This document shows positions 42,665 through 55,928 of a stretch of 64,000 bases of DNA, in pieces. This DNA is from Streptomyces liliiviolaceus (GTDB lineage Bacteria; Actinomycetota; Actinomycetes; Streptomycetales; Streptomycetaceae), in the NCBI RefSeq assembly GCF_018070025.1, contig NZ_JAGPYQ010000002.1:186001-250000 (forward strand), given 5' to 3'. A program made the translations under genes and the position numbers. Every line of letters begins with the position of its first letter. Positions within the stretch are counted from its first letter, which is position 1. The notes under the pieces were generated by a model. It made no database searches. It saw only the letters and a list, made by a program, of their open reading frames with translations, and was not told the DNA's origin.

Positions 42665-45600
42665 GTGTCTGTTGAGAATCGCCGCAGCGATACCGGGGGC
42701 GTTCGGGAGCCGATCGCCGTCATCGGGCTGTCGGACCGCTTCCCGAGTGCGTCCGGCGACCCCGGCGGGGACACCACCGGGGACATCGCCGCCGCCGACG
42801 GTTTCGACGCCGGTTTCTTCGGTGTCGCGCCGCAGGAGGCCAGGGCGCTGGACGCGCGGCGGCGGACGGTGCTTGAGCTGTGCTGGGAGGCGCTGGAATC
42901 GGCCGGAGTGCTGCCCGCGGGGCTCCGCGGCGGCGGTACCGGGGTGTTTCTCGGGGCGGAACGGGCCGACGCGGAACGGGCCGACGCGGAACGGGCCGAC
43001 GCGGAACGGGACGGCGCGGCCGACACGGTGTCCTCGGTGTTCGGCCTGCGGGGCCCCCGCGAGACGATCACGACGGGCGACGTCCCCGCGCTGGCCGCGG
43101 TGCGACGGGCCTGCGCGCGGCTGCGGGCGGGCGACTGCGAGAGCGCGCTCACCGGTGGCGAGCCGGCGGCCGACGGGGCGGGCACCACGGGTGGCGCCGT
43201 GCTGGTGCTCAAGACACTGACCCGTGCGCTGGCCGACGGCGACCGGGTCCGTGCGGTGCTGCACGGCACCGAGGACGGCGGGGACGCCGCCGACCTGGCC
43301 GCTCTGGTCGAGCGGATCCGCGACTACGACGGGGCACGGCCGGAGCGGGTGCGGACGGACACGCCGGCCGCATTCCGTGGCCGCGTGCTGCCCTGGGTGC
43401 TGTCCGGGCACACCGCCGCGGCGCTGCGCGCCCAGGGGAGCAGGCTGCTCGCCCACCTCACCGAGGCCGCCGAACTCGCGGACGCCACGGAGCTTCCGGA
43501 CGCTGTCGAACTCCGTGACGCTGTCGGGCCTTCGGACGGCGCCGCACTCCGGGACGCCGTCGCGGCCGACGCGCCGATCGTCGCGGGGTACGGCCGCGCG
43601 CTGGCGGTGTCCCGCACCGCCTTCCGGCACCGGGCGATCGTACTGGCCGGGACCCGCGAGGAGTTCACCGGTGAACTGGCCGCGCTGGCAGCCGACCGCC
43701 GCAGCCCGGGCCGGATCGGCGGTGCGGCCGGGCCCCGTGACCGTGTCGTGTTCGTCTTTCCCGGCCAGGGCTCGCAGTGGGCCGGCATGGCCGGCGACCT
43801 GCTGGACAGCTCGGACGTGTTCCGCGCCCGCATCGACGACTGCGCCCGGGCCCTCGCCCCGTACATCGACTGGTCCCTGGAGGACGTACTGCGCGACGTG
43901 CCCGGCGCGCCGCCGCTGACCCGCGACGACGTGGTGCAGCCCGCGCTGTTCGCCGTGCTGGTGGCGCTCGCCGACCTGTGGCGGTCGTTCGGCGTGCGCC
44001 CCTCGGCGGTGGTCGGGCACAGCAACGGGGAGATCGCCGCGGCCGTGGTCGCGGGCGGCCTGTCGCTGGAGGACGGGGCGCGCACGGTCGCGCTGTGGAG
44101 CAAGGCACAGGCCCGGCTCGCCGGCCTCGGCGCGATGATCTCGGTTCCGCTGCCGTCGGCCGAGGTGCGGCCGCTGCTGGAACGTCATCCCGGGCGGCTG
44201 TCCCTCGCGGCGGTCAACGGACCGCGGCTGGTGGTGCTGTCGGGCGATCGCGAGGTCGTCGACGAACTGCTGGCGGAGTTCACCGCCCGAGGCGTCCGGG
44301 CCCGGCGCATCCCGGTCGACGTGGCCGCGCACTCGGCGCACATCGAGCGGCTGCGCGAAGAACTGCTCGCCGACCTGGCACCTGTGGCGCCACGTGCCGG
44401 GTCCGTGCCGTTCCACTCCACGGTCACGGGCGAGGTCCTGGACACGACCGCCCTCGACGCGGGCTACTGGTACCGCAATCTCCGCAGCACCATCGCGTTC
44501 GAGCAGGTGGTCCGGTCGCTGGCGGACCACGACGCCTTCGTCGAGATCAGCCCGCACCCGGTGCTGACCATGGCGCTCGAACAGACGCTGGATGAGGAGG
44601 AGTCGACGGCGACGGTGGTGAGTACGCTGCGCCGCGACCAGGACGGTCCGCGCCGCTTCCTCACTTCACTGGCCGAGTTGTACACGGCCGGCGCCGCGGT
44701 GGACTGGCGCCCGGCGTTCCCCGCCGATGCCGCGCCGGTCGACCTGCCCGGCTATCCGTTCGGCCGCGCCGCGCAGGTGCCGGGCGCCGACGACGGGGCG
44801 GCGGCGCCCGGAGCCGGGCACATTCCGGCGGGGCTGCGGACGTTGGACCAAAGTGAGGAGGAGACCGCCCGCTTCCTGCTGGAGCTGGTGCTCTCCGAGA
44901 CCGCCGCGGTCCTCGGCCGCGAGGACCTCCGCGCCGGCGACCCGTCCGGGGCGTTCCGGGATCTGGGGCTGGAGTCGGCGACCGCCGTGGAGGTGCGCAA
45001 CCGTCTGGTGGCCGCCACCGGGCTGCGGCTGCCGGCGACCCTGCTGTTCGACCATCCCTCTCCGGAGCGGCTGGTGGCGTTCCTCCAGGGTGAGTTGAGC
45101 GGTGCCGGGCCCGCCGACCGTGCGGCGCCGCGTCGTACGGTCGTGGCATCCGACGAGCCCGTGGCGATCGTCTCCATGGCGTGCCGTTTCCCGGGCGGGG
45201 TGGCCACGCCGGAGGAGCTGTGGCAACTGGTGCTCGACGAGCGGGACGTCATCGGTGAGTTCCCCGACAACCGCGGATGGGACCTGGAGAGTCTGCTGGA
45301 CGAGGCCCCGGACCGGTCGGGCACGTCGAGTACCCGGTACGGGGGTTTCCTGTACGACGCCGACCGGTTCGACGCCGAGTTCTTCGGCATCAGTCCGCGC
45401 GAGGCCCTGGGGATGGACCCGCAGCAGCGGCTGGTCATGGAGACCAGCTGGGAGGCCCTCGAACGGGCCGGGGTGGACACGGCGGCTCTGCACGGCAGCC
45501 GCACCGGCGTGTACTTCGGTGCCATCGGCCAGGACTACGGCCCTCGTCTGCACGAGGCGGACGACGGTTCCGGCGGTTATCTGCTCACGGGAAACTTCAC

Positions 45601-48600
45601 GAGTGTGCTCTCGGGCCGGGTGTCCTACACGCTCGGTCTGAGCGGTCCGGCCGTGACGGTGGACACCGCGTGCTCCTCATCCCTGGTGGCGCTGCATCTG
45701 GCGGCGCAGGCGCTGCGGTCCGGCGAGGTGGATCTGGCTCTGGCCGGCGGCGTGACGGTGATGTCGAGTCCGGGCATGTTCGTGGAGTTCAGCCGGCAGG
45801 GCGGGCTGGCTCCGGACGGTCGCTGCAAGGCGTTCTCCGACGACGCCGACGGCACCGCCTGGAGCGAGGGCGCCGGAGTCCTCCTCCTGGAACGTCTCTC
45901 CGACGCCCACCGCAACCACCACACCGTCCTCGCCGTCGTCCGCGGCTCCGCCATCAACCAGGACGGCGCCAGCAACGGCCTCACCGCACCCAACGGCCCC
46001 TCCCAGGAACGCGTCATCCGCGACGCCCTCCACAACGCCCGACTCACCCCCCAGGACATCGACACCGTCGAAGCTCACGGCACCGGCACCCGCCTCGGCG
46101 ACCCCATCGAAGCCCAGGCCCTCCTCGCCACCTACGGCATCGACCGCCCCACCGACCGCCCCCTCCACCTCGGCTCCCTCAAATCCAACATCGGCCACAC
46201 CCAAGCCGCCGCCGGAGCCGGCGGCATCATCAAAATCATCCAGGCCATGCACCACGCCACACTCCCCCGCACCCTCCACATCAACACCCCCACCACACAC
46301 GTCGACTGGACAACCGGACACATCAACCTCCTCACCCACACCCAGCCCTGGCCCGACACCCACCACCCCCGCCGCGCCGCCATCTCCTCCTTCGGCATCA
46401 GCGGCACCAACGCCCACGTCATCCTCGAACAACCACCGGTCGGCACCCACGATCGGCGGGGCGCCGCGGACGGCGGTCCGGCGGTGCCCGGCCCGTGGCT
46501 GCTGTCCGCGCGGAGCGAGGAGGCCCTGCGCTCCCGGGCCGTGCGACTGCGCGAGCACGTCATGGACCATCCCGAGCTGTCCCTGGGAGACATCGGTCTG
46601 ACGCTCGCCACCGGGTCCACACGGTTCAAGCACGCCGCCGCCGTCGTGGCCGAGGACCGTGAGGGATACGTACGGGCTCTGACCGCGCTGGCCGAGGGCG
46701 AGCCGTCGGCGAACGTCGTCCGTGACGTGGTGTCCCGCCCGGGTGGTCGCACCGCGTTCCTGTTCACGGGTCAGGGCAGTCAACGCCCCGGCGCGGGACG
46801 CGAACTCTACGCACACCACCCCGCCTTCAAAACCGCACTCGACACCCTCTGCACCACCCTCGACCCCCTCATCGGCCACAACCTCCGCGACATCCTCTTC
46901 GCCCCCGAAGGAACCCCACAAGCCGCACTCCTCCACCAGACCCACATCACCCAACCCGCCCTCTTCGCCCTCGAAGTCGCCCTCTACCGACTCCTCGAAC
47001 ACCACGGCATCACCCCCGACCACCTCCTGGGCCACTCCATCGGCGAACTCACCGCCGCCCACATCGCCGGAGTCCTCGACCTCCACGACGCCGCCACCCT
47101 CATCACCACCCGCGGCCGCCTCATGCAAACCGCCCCCACCGGCGGCACCATGCACACCATCCAGGCAACCGAACAAGAAATACGCACCACCATCGACCAA
47201 CACCCCCACCACAAACCCCACATCGACATCGCCGCCATCAACAGCCCCAACTCCACCGTCATCACCGGCGACAAAAACGCCACCCACACCATCACCCAAC
47301 ACTTCAAAAACAAAGGCCGACACACCACACAACTCCACGTCAGCCACGCCTTCCACTCCCCCCACATGGACCCCATCCTCGAAGAATTCCGCACCACCGC
47401 CCACCAACTCACCTACCACCCACCCCACACCCCCATCATCAGCAACCTCACCGGCAAACCCGCCACCACCCAACAACTCACCGACCCCGACTACTGGGTC
47501 AACCAACTCCGCCACACCGTCCGCTTCCACGACGCCATCACCCACCTCAACACCACCGGCACCACCACCTACCTCGAACTCGGACCCCACCCCACCCTCA
47601 CCCCCCACACCCAACACACCACCCACCCCGACACACCCCCACCCACCGCCACCCCCCTCCTCCACCACAACCACCCCGAGACACATACGTTCAGCACCGC
47701 GCTCGCACGGCTGGCCCTGGGCGGAGTGCCGCTGGACACCGCGAAGCTCTTCCCCGGTGCCCGGCGGACCGTGCTGCCCACGTACCCGTACCAGCGGCGC
47801 CGCTACTGGCTGGACACACCGGTGCCCACGGGCGACGCCACGGGTCTGGGGCTCGCGCCCGCCGGTCATCCGCATCTCGGCGGCATGACCAGCCTCGCCG
47901 ACGGCGACGGACTGCTCCTCACCGGTCGTCTCACGCCGCACGGCCACCCCTGGCTCGGCCAGCACGTCATCGCCGGTTCGACGCTGCTGCCCGGTGCCGC
48001 GCTCGTGGAGCTGGCGGTCGCCGCGGGCGACCGGGTCGGCACCGGCACGCTGCGCGAACTCGTCCTTGAGGAACCCTTGTCGCTGCCCGAGGACGGAATC
48101 CGCCTCCAGATCACCGTCGGCCCGCCGGCCGAGGACGGCGCCCGCCCGGTCTCGCTGCACTCCGCCCGTACGGAGGACGAGTGGACCCGGCACGCCACCG
48201 GCCTGCTGGCCCCGCGCGGCCGGTCGGTGCCCGCCGGACAGGACGGCTGGCTCCCGCCGGACGCCCGACCGCTCCCCGTCGAGGGGGTGTACGACCGGCT
48301 CGCCGACCGCGGTTACGCCTACGGCCCCGCCTTCCAAGGGCTGACGGCCGCCTGGCGGTCGGGCGGCGACCTGTACGCGGAGGTGGCACTGCCCGAGGCG
48401 CAGCACGCGGAGGCCGCCGAGTACGGCATCCATCCCGCGCTCCTCGACGCCGCGCTGCACACCCTGCTGCTCGCCGATCCCGGCGAGGACGGCACCCTGC
48501 GTCTGCCGTTCGCCTACGACGGGGTGACCCTGCACGCCTCCGGCGCCACCCGGCTCCGGGTGAAGCTCACCCAGGTCGCGGCCGGCCGTCCCGCCCTCAC

Positions 48601-51600
48601 GGCCACCGACCCCGCCGGACAGCCGGTGCTGACGGTCGACTCCATGACCCTGCGGCCGGTGTCCGCCGACCGGATCGCCGCACGGGCGGGCTCCCCGGAC
48701 GGACTGCTGCGTGTGGAGTGGCAGCCCGTGCCGACGCCGGACGGGCCGCCCGGGTCCGAGCGGTGGGCGGCCCTCGGTTCCGCCGTCCCCGGCCTCACCA
48801 CCACCCTGTACACGGACGGGCACGCCCTCGGCGCGGCCCTGGACGCGGGCGAGCCGGTTCCCGACGTGCTGGTGCTGGCGTCCCCGGCGGGCCGGACCGG
48901 CGATCCGGCGGCAGTGCGGTCCGCCGTCCGGGAGTTCCTCGCCACGATCCAGGGCTGCCTCGCCGAGGAGCGGCTGGAGGCCACCCGGTATCTGCTTCTC
49001 ACCCGTCGTGCGGTGAGCGCCGCCCCCGGTGAGGACGTCCACGACCTGCCGATGGCCGCGGTGCGCGGACTGGTGCGCACCGCGTCGAGCGAACACCCGG
49101 GCCGCTTCGCCCTCCTGGACGTCGATCCGGATCCCGGCCCGCAACCCGACCGGGACACCGTCCCGCACGGGTTGCGCGCGGCCGCGGCCACCGCCGTCGC
49201 CGAAGGGCTCGAACTGGCGCTGCGGGACGGCCGGACGGTGACGCCGCGGCTGACGCGCGGGCGGACCACCGCGGACGGGCCGACCGCTCTCGACCCGAAC
49301 GGCACTGTCCTGATCACCGGCGGGACCGGCGGGACCGGCCGGCACATCGCCCGCCATCTGGCCGTCCGGCACGGCTGCCGGCAGCTGCTGCTGATCAGCC
49401 GCCGCGGCCCCGACGCCCCCGGCACCGCCGAACTCGTCGCCGAGCTGGCCGAGTCGGGTGCCGAAGCCACCGTCGTGGCCTGTGACACCGCGGACCGTGA
49501 CCGGCTCGCCCAGGTGCTGGCCGCCGTGCCGAGGGACCGGCCGCTGACCGCGGTGGTGCACACCGCCGGTGTCCTCGCCGACGGCATGCTGGACAACCTC
49601 GGCGCCGAGGACACCGACCGGGTGCTGTCCGCCAAGGCGGACGGCGCCTGGCAGTTGCACGACCTCACCGCCGGAGCGCCGCTCGCCGCGTTCGTGGTGT
49701 TCTCCTCCGTCGCCGGGTTGCTGGGCACCCCCGGTCAAGGTGCCTACGCGGCGGCCAACGCCCACCTCGACGCGCTCGCACAGCACCGCCGTGCCCATGG
49801 TCTGCCCGCCACCTCGCTGGCCTGGGGCATGTGGGACACCACGGCGGGCGGTATGGCCGCCCGGCTGGGCGCGTCGGACATCGCCCGCTGGAGCCGTGCC
49901 GGAATCCGGCCGCTGTCCGTCGAGCGCGGTCTGCGTCTGTTCGACGCGGCGCTGTCCACGGACGAACCCCTGCTCGTGCCCGTCGTGGTGGACCGGGCGG
50001 CACTGCGCGCCGCCGCCACGCCGCCCGCGCTGCTGCACGCCCTGGCGCCCCCGGCCCGTCGTCGCGCCGCGGCCGAGGACGGTGGCGTCTCCTGGGCCCG
50101 GCAGCAGGCTCAGCTGCCCGAGGCCGAACGGCGCCGTGCGGTGACCGACCTGGTCCGCACCACGGTCGCCGCGGTGCTCGCGCTGCCGGGCGCCGGGAGC
50201 GTCGACCTGACGGCCGCGTTCCGCGACGTCGGCGTGGACTCGCTGTCGGGCCTCGAACTGCGCAACCGGCTCGGCGCGCTGACCGGTGTCACCCTGCCCA
50301 CCACCCTGGTCTTCGACCATCCCAGCCCGCAGGCGCTCATCGGTCATCTGATGGAGCGGCTCGCGACGGCGCCCGCCGTCTCCACGGCCGGGACGACGGC
50401 GGGCGTGAGCGCCTCCGGCGGGGAACAGGACGATCCCATCGTGATCGTCGGGATGGCCTGCCGATACCCGGGCGGCGTCCGGACGCCCGACGATCTGTGG
50501 CGGCTGGTCGCCGACGGCGTCGACGCCATCGGCCCGTTCCCGGAGAACCGTGGCTGGCAGGTCGACGACCTGTACGACCCCGACCCTGACCGGCCGGGGA
50601 AGTCGTACACCCGGTACGGGGGTTTCCTGTACGACGCCGACCGGTTCGACGCCGAGTTCTTCGGCATCAGCCCGCGCGAGGCCGCCGGCATGGACCCGCA
50701 GCAGCGGCTGCTGCTGGAAACCAGCTGGGAGACCATCGAGAGCGCGGGCATCGCGCCGACCGCCCTGCACGGCAGCCGCACCGGAGTGTTCTGCGGCGTG
50801 ATGTACAGCGACTACGGCTCACGGCTGCGGACGACCCCGGACGGTGTGGAGGCGTACCAGTTCGTCAACACGGCCCCCAGCGTGGTGTCCGGCCGGGTCT
50901 CCTACGCGCTCGGCTTGAAGGGCCCCGCCATCTCGGTGGACACCGCCTGCTCCTCGTCGCTGGTGGCGCTGCATCTGGCCGCGCAGGCGCTGCGGTCCGG
51001 CGAGGTGGATCTGGCTCTGGCCGGCGGCGTCGCCCTGATGTCCTCACCCAGCACCTTCGTGGAGTTCAGCCGACAGCGTGGGCTGGCTCCGGACGGCCGC
51101 TGCAAGGCGTTCTCCGACGACGCCGACGGCACCGCCTGGAGCGAGGGCGCCGGAGTCCTCCTCCTGGAACGTCTCTCCGACGCCCACCGCAACCACCACA
51201 CCGTCCTCGCCGTCATCCGCGGCTCCGCCATCAACCAGGACGGCGCCAGCAACGGCCTCACCGCACCCAACGGCCCCTCCCAGGAACGCGTCATCCGCGA
51301 CGCCCTCCACAACGCCAACCTCACCCCCCAGGACATCGACACCGTCGAAGCCCACGGCACCGGAACCCGCCTCGGCGACCCCATCGAAGCCCAGGCCCTC
51401 CTCGCCACCTACGGCATCGACCGCCCCACCGACCGCCCCCTCCACCTCGGCTCCCTCAAATCCAACATCGGCCACACCCAAGCCGCCGCCGGAGCCGGCG
51501 GCATCATCAAAATCATCCAGGCCATGCACCACGCCACACTCCCCCGCACCCTCCACATCAACACCCCCACCACACACGTCGACTGGACAACCGGACACAT

Positions 51601-54600
51601 CAACCTCCTCACCCACACCCAACCCTGGCCCGACACCCACCACCCCCGCCGCGCCGCCATCTCCTCCTTCGGCATCAGCGGCACCAACGCCCACGTCATC
51701 CTCGAACAACCACCCGTCACGACGCCCGACACCCGCACGGTCGTCCCGGCCCTTCCACTGCCGTGGGTGGTCTCCGCCCGCGGAACCCGGGCCCTGCGGG
51801 CCCAGGCGGCCCAGCTCGTACCGCTCGCCACCGGGACCGACGGCACCACCGAGTCCGCCGAGACCGCCGAGGCCAACGGGACCGCCAAGTCTGCCGAGTC
51901 CTCCGGTCTCGGGCTCCGGCACCTCGACGTCGGTCACTCCCTGGTCACGTCCCGCGCCGCGCTTCCCGACCGGGCGGTGGTCCTCGCGTCCGACCGTGCC
52001 GAACTCCTCGCCGGTCTAGAGGCGCTGGAGCAGGGCCGGCCGGCCAGGAACGTGGTGACGGGACGTGCCGAGGGTCCTGCGCAGACGGTGTTCCTGTTCA
52101 CGGGTCAGGGCAGTCAACGCCCCGGCGCGGGACGCGAACTCTACGCACACCACCCCGCCTTCAAAACCGCACTCGACACCCTCTGCACCACCCTCGACCC
52201 CCTCATCGGCCACAACCTCCGCGACATCCTCTTCGCCCCCGAAGGAACCCCACAAGCCGCACTCCTCCACCAGACCCACATCACCCAACCCGCCCTCTTC
52301 GCCCTCGAAGTCGCCCTCTACCGACTCCTCGAACACCACGGCATCACCCCCGACCACCTCCTGGGCCACTCCATCGGCGAACTCACCGCCGCCCACATCG
52401 CCGGAGTCCTCGACCTCCACGACGCCGCCACCCTCATCACCACCCGCGGCCGCCTCATGCAAACCGCCCCCACCGGCGGCACCATGCACACCATCCAGGC
52501 AACCGAACAAGAAATACGCACCACCATCGACCAACACCCCCACCACAAACCCCACATCGACATCGCCGCCATCAACAGCCCCAACTCCACCGTCATCACC
52601 GGCGACAAAAACGCCACCCACACCATCACCCAACACTTCAAAAACAAAGGCCGACACACCACACAACTCCACGTCAGCCACGCCTTCCACTCCCCCCACA
52701 TGGACCCCATCCTCGAAGAATTCCGCACCACCGCCCACCAACTCACCTACCACCCACCCCACACCCCCATCATCAGCAACCTCACCGGCAAACCCGCCAC
52801 CACCCAACAACTCACCGACCCCGACTACTGGGTCAACCAACTCCGCCACACCGTCCGCTTCCACGACGCCATCACCCACCTCAACACCACCGGCACCACC
52901 ACCTACCTCGAACTCGGACCCCACCCCACCCTCACCCCCCACACCCAACACACCACCCACCCCGACACACCCCCACCCACCGCCACCCCCCTCCTCCACC
53001 ACAACCACCCCGAGAGCCGGACTCTGGCCATCGCGCTCGCCACGGCCCACGTCCGCGGCGTCCACGTCGACTGGCAGGGCTTCTTCCCCGAGGCCCGTAC
53101 GGTGCCGCTGCCCACGTACCCCTACCAGCGCGAGCGCCACTGGCTGAGCGAGCCGGCCGGCACCGCCGCGGTCCGGACCGGTGGCGGTCACCCGCTGCTC
53201 GACGACGGCGTCGACCTGGCCGGGGGCGCGGGCACGCTGTTCAGCGGGCGGCTCGATCCGCGCGCCTCGCCGTGGCTCGCCGAGCACGTGATCGCCGGAT
53301 CCGCCCGGCTGCCCGGTGCGGCCGTCGCCGATCTCACGCTGCACGCGGCCCTGCGCACCGGCGGCGGCCGGGTGGCCGAACTGACCCTGGAGCAGCCGCT
53401 GCAGCTCACCGAGGCCTGCGCGCTGCAGCTCATGGTCGGCCCTCCGGCCGAGGACGGCAGCCGCGAACTCGCTCTGCACGCACGGCCCGCCGACACGCCG
53501 GGCGCCGAGTGGACCCGGCACGCCACCGGCGTGCTGTCGTCCGCGGCCGACACGGCCGCGGAGCCGGCCGGCCTGACCGCCTGGCCGCCCGCGGACGCCG
53601 TCGCCGTCCCCCTCGACGGTCTCTACGACCGGCTCGCCGACCGCGGTTACGCCTACGGCCCCGCCTTCCAGGGGCTGACGGCGCTATGGCGCCAGGACAC
53701 CGATCTGTACGCGGAGGTCGCGCCACCCACCGACAGCGACGGTTTCGCGCTGCACCCGGCCGCCCTGGACGCGGCGCTGCACACCCTCCTCGGCGCCACC
53801 GGAGAGGAGGACCGACTGCTGGTGCCGTTCGTGTGGAGCGGGCTGGCCCGGTACCGGCCGGCGGGCAGCGGTCCGCTGCGGGTGCGTCTGCGGCGCGGCG
53901 CGGGCGACACCTACGGGCTCCTCGTCGCCGATGCCGGCGGCGTGCCCGTCCTCACCGTGGACGCGCTCGTCCTGCGCGAGCTGACCGGCGGTGCGGTCAC
54001 ACCCTCCGACGGCGCCGCGCTGTTCGCCCTCGACTGGACGGAGCGGGAGCTCGACGCGCCCGTACCGGACGATCTGTGGGCCGTGATCGGACCCGACGCC
54101 GACGCGCTGCGCGTGCCCCTGCGCGCCGCCGGCGCCCGGGTCGACGGCCACTCCGGGCTGGACGACCTGCTGCGTTCGCTGGAGGACGGCGCGCGGCCCC
54201 CCGCGCTCATCGTCGCCCGGATGTCCGGCGCGCTCGCGCCACCCGGCGAACCCGTCCAACCCGGCGAAGCCGGGCGGCCCGGGGGAACGGACGAAGTCGG
54301 GGGAACGGCCGAGGTCGACACCACCGCTCCGCACGCCGCTCTCGACCTGGTCCGGCGCTGGCTCGCCGACGAGCGGCTCGACGCCTCCCGGCTGGCCCTG
54401 GTCACCCGTGAAGCGGTACCTGCCGCCGCCGACGACCGGCCCGACCCGGCCTCCGCCGCGGTCTGGGGACTGATCCGGTCCGCGCAGTCCGAACACCCCG
54501 GACGGCTCGCCCTCGTGGACACCGACGGCCACTCGTCCTCCCATCGGGCCCTCGCCGCGGCCCTGGCCTCGGCCGAGGCGCAGTGCGCGATACGCCGGGG

Positions 54601-55906
54601 CGTGACCCGGGTGCCGCTGCTGCGGCTGCACGGCGGCCCGGCGACCGCCTCCGGCGCGGACCGGACCGGTGCGGTGCCGTTCGACGAGGACAGTCATGTC
54701 ATGATCACCGGGGGCCTGGGCACCCTGGGCCGGTTGCTCGCCACGCATCTCGTGGAGCGTCACGGGGTACGGCGGTTGCTGCTCACCGGCCGGCGGGGCC
54801 CGGCCACTCCGGGCGCCGCGGAGTTCGTGTCCGGTCTCCGGGCTCGCGGAGCCTCGGTGCGGGTGGCGGCCTGCGACGCCGCCGACCGCTCGGCGCTGGC
54901 CGCCGTCCTGGCCGCCGTGCCCGACGACCGTCCGCTGACCGCGGTGCTGCACGCGGCCGGCGTCCTTGAGGACACCGTCGTCGCGGGCCTCACCCCCGGA
55001 CATCTCGACCGGGTCATGGCGCCGAAGGCGGCGGCTGCCCGTCATCTCCATGAGCTGACGCGTCATCAGGACCTGCGTGCGTTCGTACTGTTCTCCTCCC
55101 TCGCGGGCATGCTCGGCACCGCCGGACAGGGCGCCTACGCGGCGGCGAACACCTACCTCGACGCCCTGGCACTGGAGCGGCGCACCGCGGGACTGCCCGC
55201 CGTGTCGCTGGCCTGGGGGCTGTGGGCGGGCGAGGGGGAGATGACCGGCGGGCTCGGGGAGACCGATCTGCTCCGGCTCGCACGGGCCGGCATCGGCACC
55301 CTCACCGCCGAGGAAGGGCTCGACCTGTTCGACGCCGCGGTCGCCGACGGCGCGCCGGTCCTGGCACCGGGCCGTTTCGACCTGCGTGCCGTCGACCCCG
55401 GCACGGCGCCCCCCGTGCTGCGGGCGCTGGCTCCGGCCGCCGCCACACGCGCGCACCCCGCGCGGCAGGCCGCCGACCCGGCTACCGAACTGCGTGACCG
55501 GCTGTCCCAGGCACCTCCCTTGGAGCGGCGGCACATCATCCTCGAAGCCGTGCGCGCCGAGGTCGCCGGCGTCCTCGGACACGTCACCCAGGACCGGGTG
55601 CCGGCCGGCCGCCGCTTCCAGGACATGGGTTTCGACTCGCTGACCGCCCTCGAACTGCGCAACCGGCTCAGTTCGGTGACCGGCGTCAGACTGCCTCCCA
55701 CCCTCGTCTTCGACCACCCGAGCCCCGACGCGCTGGCGGACCGGCTGGTCACCGGGCTCTCCCCGGACACCGCCCCGCCGGACGGCGCGGCCGCTCCGGA
55801 CGGCGCGGACGGCGCGGACGGCGACGGCACGAGCGCCGTGGACTCGATGAGTACGGACGAACTGGTCCGCCTGGCCATGGGCGAGGCCCGCCCCGATCAG
55901 CTCTAG
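42665..55906 (+). CDS. Modular type I polyketide synthase, loading module plus two KS-AT-DH-KR-ACP modules
   Basis: 4413 aa from GTG 42665 (GAGGA upstream). Loading module: truncated KS-like region (~14-190) whose TACSSS site reads TTGDVP, so no Cys; AT (~360-660, GHSNGE, selectivity region VAAHS); ACP (Ser771). Module 1: KS (~832-1257, Cys1003), AT (~1363-1670, GHSIGE Ser1458, HAFH 1561-1564, malonyl type), DH (His1767 in [17 protein letters not shown]), KR (~2213-2395, Tyr in GAYAAAN), ACP (Ser2526). Module 2: KS (~2590-3017, Cys2762), AT (~3141-3450, Ser3236, HAFH), DH (His3541), KR (~4010-4190), ACP (Ser4325). C-terminal docking tail with [13 protein letters not shown]. Both KRs keep the Asp of the LxD motif (LAD, LED), predicting B-type. 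Each module should install a trans-type double bond. Confidence 0.95.
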   Translation: MSVENRRSDTGGVREPIAVIGLSDRFPSASGDPGGDTTGDIAAADGFDAGFFGVAPQEARALDARRRTVLELCWEALESAGVLPAGLRGGGTGVFLGAERADAERADAERADAERDGAADTVSSVFGLRGPRETITTGDVPALAAVRRACARLRAGDCESALTGGEPAADGAGTTGGAVLVLKTLTRALADGDRVRAVLHGTEDGGDAADLAALVERIRDYDGARPERVRTDTPAAFRGRVLPWVLSGHTAAALRAQGSRLLAHLTEAAELADATELPDAVELRDAVGPSDGAALRDAVAADAPIVAGYGRALAVSRTAFRHRAIVLAGTREEFTGELAALAADRRSPGRIGGAAGPRDRVVFVFPGQGSQWAGMAGDLLDSSDVFRARIDDCARALAPYIDWSLEDVLRDVPGAPPLTRDDVVQPALFAVLVALADLWRSFGVRPSAVVGHSNGEIAAAVVAGGLSLEDGARTVALWSKAQARLAGLGAMISVPLPSAEVRPLLERHPGRLSLAAVNGPRLVVLSGDREVVDELLAEFTARGVRARRIPVDVAAHSAHIERLREELLADLAPVAPRAGSVPFHSTVTGEVLDTTALDAGYWYRNLRSTIAFEQVVRSLADHDAFVEISPHPVLTMALEQTLDEEESTATVVSTLRRDQDGPRRFLTSLAELYTAGAAVDWRPAFPADAAPVDLPGYPFGRAAQVPGADDGAAAPGAGHIPAGLRTLDQSEEETARFLLELVLSETAAVLGREDLRAGDPSGAFRDLGLESATAVEVRNRLVAATGLRLPATLLFDHPSPERLVAFLQGELSGAGPADRAAPRRTVVASDEPVAIVSMACRFPGGVATPEELWQLVLDERDVIGEFPDNRGWDLESLLDEAPDRSGTSSTRYGGFLYDADRFDAEFFGISPREALGMDPQQRLVMETSWEALERAGVDTAALHGSRTGVYFGAIGQDYGPRLHEADDGSGGYLLTGNFTSVLSGRVSYTLGLSGPAVTVDTACSSSLVALHLAAQALRSGEVDLALAGGVTVMSSPGMFVEFSRQGGLAPDGRCKAFSDDADGTAWSEGAGVLLLERLSDAHRNHHTVLAVVRGSAINQDGASNGLTAPNGPSQERVIRDALHNARLTPQDIDTVEAHGTGTRLGDPIEAQALLATYGIDRPTDRPLHLGSLKSNIGHTQAAAGAGGIIKIIQAMHHATLPRTLHINTPTTHVDWTTGHINLLTHTQPWPDTHHPRRAAISSFGISGTNAHVILEQPPVGTHDRRGAADGGPAVPGPWLLSARSEEALRSRAVRLREHVMDHPELSLGDIGLTLATGSTRFKHAAAVVAEDREGYVRALTALAEGEPSANVVRDVVSRPGGRTAFLFTGQGSQRPGAGRELYAHHPAFKTALDTLCTTLDPLIGHNLRDILFAPEGTPQAALLHQTHITQPALFALEVALYRLLEHHGITPDHLLGHSIGELTAAHIAGVLDLHDAATLITTRGRLMQTAPTGGTMHTIQATEQEIRTTIDQHPHHKPHIDIAAINSPNSTVITGDKNATHTITQHFKNKGRHTTQLHVSHAFHSPHMDPILEEFRTTAHQLTYHPPHTPIISNLTGKPATTQQLTDPDYWVNQLRHTVRFHDAITHLNTTGTTTYLELGPHPTLTPHTQHTTHPDTPPPTATPLLHHNHPETHTFSTALARLALGGVPLDTAKLFPGARRTVLPTYPYQRRRYWLDTPVPTGDATGLGLAPAGHPHLGGMTSLADGDGLLLTGRLTPHGHPWLGQHVIAGSTLLPGAALVELAVAAGDRVGTGTLRELVLEEPLSLPEDGIRLQITVGPPAEDGARPVSLHSARTEDEWTRHATGLLAPRGRSVPAGQDGWLPPDARPLPVEGVYDRLADRGYAYGPAFQGLTAAWRSGGDLYAEVALPEAQHAEAAEYGIHPALLDAALHTLLLADPGEDGTLRLPFAYDGVTLHASGATRLRVKLTQVAAGRPALTATDPAGQPVLTVDSMTLRPVSADRIAARAGSPDGLLRVEWQPVPTPDGPPGSERWAALGSAVPGLTTTLYTDGHALGAALDAGEPVPDVLVLASPAGRTGDPAAVRSAVREFLATIQGCLAEERLEATRYLLLTRRAVSAAPGEDVHDLPMAAVRGLVRTASSEHPGRFALLDVDPDPGPQPDRDTVPHGLRAAAATAVAEGLELALRDGRTVTPRLTRGRTTADGPTALDPNGTVLITGGTGGTGRHIARHLAVRHGCRQLLLISRRGPDAPGTAELVAELAESGAEATVVACDTADRDRLAQVLAAVPRDRPLTAVVHTAGVLADGMLDNLGAEDTDRVLSAKADGAWQLHDLTAGAPLAAFVVFSSVAGLLGTPGQGAYAAANAHLDALAQHRRAHGLPATSLAWGMWDTTAGGMAARLGASDIARWSRAGIRPLSVERGLRLFDAALSTDEPLLVPVVVDRAALRAAATPPALLHALAPPARRRAAAEDGGVSWARQQAQLPEAERRRAVTDLVRTTVAAVLALPGAGSVDLTAAFRDVGVDSLSGLELRNRLGALTGVTLPTTLVFDHPSPQALIGHLMERLATAPAVSTAGTTAGVSASGGEQDDPIVIVGMACRYPGGVRTPDDLWRLVADGVDAIGPFPENRGWQVDDLYDPDPDRPGKSYTRYGGFLYDADRFDAEFFGISPREAAGMDPQQRLLLETSWETIESAGIAPTALHGSRTGVFCGVMYSDYGSRLRTTPDGVEAYQFVNTAPSVVSGRVSYALGLKGPAISVDTACSSSLVALHLAAQALRSGEVDLALAGGVALMSSPSTFVEFSRQRGLAPDGRCKAFSDDADGTAWSEGAGVLLLERLSDAHRNHHTVLAVIRGSAINQDGASNGLTAPNGPSQERVIRDALHNANLTPQDIDTVEAHGTGTRLGDPIEAQALLATYGIDRPTDRPLHLGSLKSNIGHTQAAAGAGGIIKIIQAMHHATLPRTLHINTPTTHVDWTTGHINLLTHTQPWPDTHHPRRAAISSFGISGTNAHVILEQPPVTTPDTRTVVPALPLPWVVSARGTRALRAQAAQLVPLATGTDGTTESAETAEANGTAKSAESSGLGLRHLDVGHSLVTSRAALPDRAVVLASDRAELLAGLEALEQGRPARNVVTGRAEGPAQTVFLFTGQGSQRPGAGRELYAHHPAFKTALDTLCTTLDPLIGHNLRDILFAPEGTPQAALLHQTHITQPALFALEVALYRLLEHHGITPDHLLGHSIGELTAAHIAGVLDLHDAATLITTRGRLMQTAPTGGTMHTIQATEQEIRTTIDQHPHHKPHIDIAAINSPNSTVITGDKNATHTITQHFKNKGRHTTQLHVSHAFHSPHMDPILEEFRTTAHQLTYHPPHTPIISNLTGKPATTQQLTDPDYWVNQLRHTVRFHDAITHLNTTGTTTYLELGPHPTLTPHTQHTTHPDTPPPTATPLLHHNHPESRTLAIALATAHVRGVHVDWQGFFPEARTVPLPTYPYQRERHWLSEPAGTAAVRTGGGHPLLDDGVDLAGGAGTLFSGRLDPRASPWLAEHVIAGSARLPGAAVADLTLHAALRTGGGRVAELTLEQPLQLTEACALQLMVGPPAEDGSRELALHARPADTPGAEWTRHATGVLSSAADTAAEPAGLTAWPPADAVAVPLDGLYDRLADRGYAYGPAFQGLTALWRQDTDLYAEVAPPTDSDGFALHPAALDAALHTLLGATGEEDRLLVPFVWSGLARYRPAGSGPLRVRLRRGAGDTYGLLVADAGGVPVLTVDALVLRELTGGAVTPSDGAALFALDWTERELDAPVPDDLWAVIGPDADALRVPLRAAGARVDGHSGLDDLLRSLEDGARPPALIVARMSGALAPPGEPVQPGEAGRPGGTDEVGGTAEVDTTAPHAALDLVRRWLADERLDASRLALVTREAVPAAADDRPDPASAAVWGLIRSAQSEHPGRLALVDTDGHSSSHRALAAALASAEAQCAIRRGVTRVPLLRLHGGPATASGADRTGAVPFDEDSHVMITGGLGTLGRLLATHLVERHGVRRLLLTGRRGPATPGAAEFVSGLRARGASVRVAACDAADRSALAAVLAAVPDDRPLTAVLHAAGVLEDTVVAGLTPGHLDRVMAPKAAAARHLHELTRHQDLRAFVLFSSLAGMLGTAGQGAYAAANTYLDALALERRTAGLPAVSLAWGLWAGEGEMTGGLGETDLLRLARAGIGTLTAEEGLDLFDAAVADGAPVLAPGRFDLRAVDPGTAPPVLRALAPAAATRAHPARQAADPATELRDRLSQAPPLERRHIILEAVRAEVAGVLGHVTQDRVPAGRRFQDMGFDSLTALELRNRLSSVTGVRLPPTLVFDHPSPDALADRLVTGLSPDTAPPDGAAAPDGADGADGDGTSAVDSMSTDELVRLAMGEARPDQL
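42956..43015 (+). repeat. Four tandem 15-bp units in the PKS1 loading region
   Basis: Unit GCGGAACGGGCCGAC at 42956-42970, 42971-42985, 42986-43000 and a variant at 43001-43015. It encodes (A)ERAD repeats inside the degenerate loading KS, where selection appears relaxed. Confidence 0.85.
45821..46437 (+). repeat. KS 3'-half duplicate, copy in module 1
   Basis: About 617 bp nearly identical (roughly eight or so mismatches by eye) to 51,098-51,714 in module 2; offset 5,277. Covers the second half of each KS up to HVILEQPP. Sharp edges indicate gene conversion. Confidence 0.9.
46756..47681 (+). repeat. AT-domain duplicate, copy in module 1
   Basis: 926 bp that appear identical to 52,090-53,015 in module 2 (offset 5,334). 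Unusual C-rich coding strand and Thr/His/Pro/Gln-rich protein compared with the flanks. Confidence 0.92.
51098..51714 (+). repeat. KS 3'-half duplicate, copy in module 2
   Basis: Partner of 45,821-46,437. Identity begins at CGCTGCAAGGCG and ends at the first base after ACCACC in the KS-AT linker. Confidence 0.9.
52090..53015 (+). repeat. AT-domain duplicate, copy in module 2
   Basis: Partner of 46,756-47,681; I found no mismatch in the parts compared base by base, and the encoded proteins are identical. Confidence 0.92.
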
Positions 55907-55928
55907 CAGTTAGTTACGGAGAGACACG

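Noticed and set aside
45677..50770. 1697-codon minus-strand open frame inside PKS1
   Set aside because: It is a GC-rich antisense shadow of PKS modules 1 and 2 with Val/Gly-rich, domain-free protein; the plus frame has all catalytic motifs.
46756..53015. Assembly duplication as the explanation for identical AT segments
   Set aside because: The sequences between and around the identical tracts differ throughout, and both lie in complete, distinct modules; gene conversion explains it better, although long reads should confirm.
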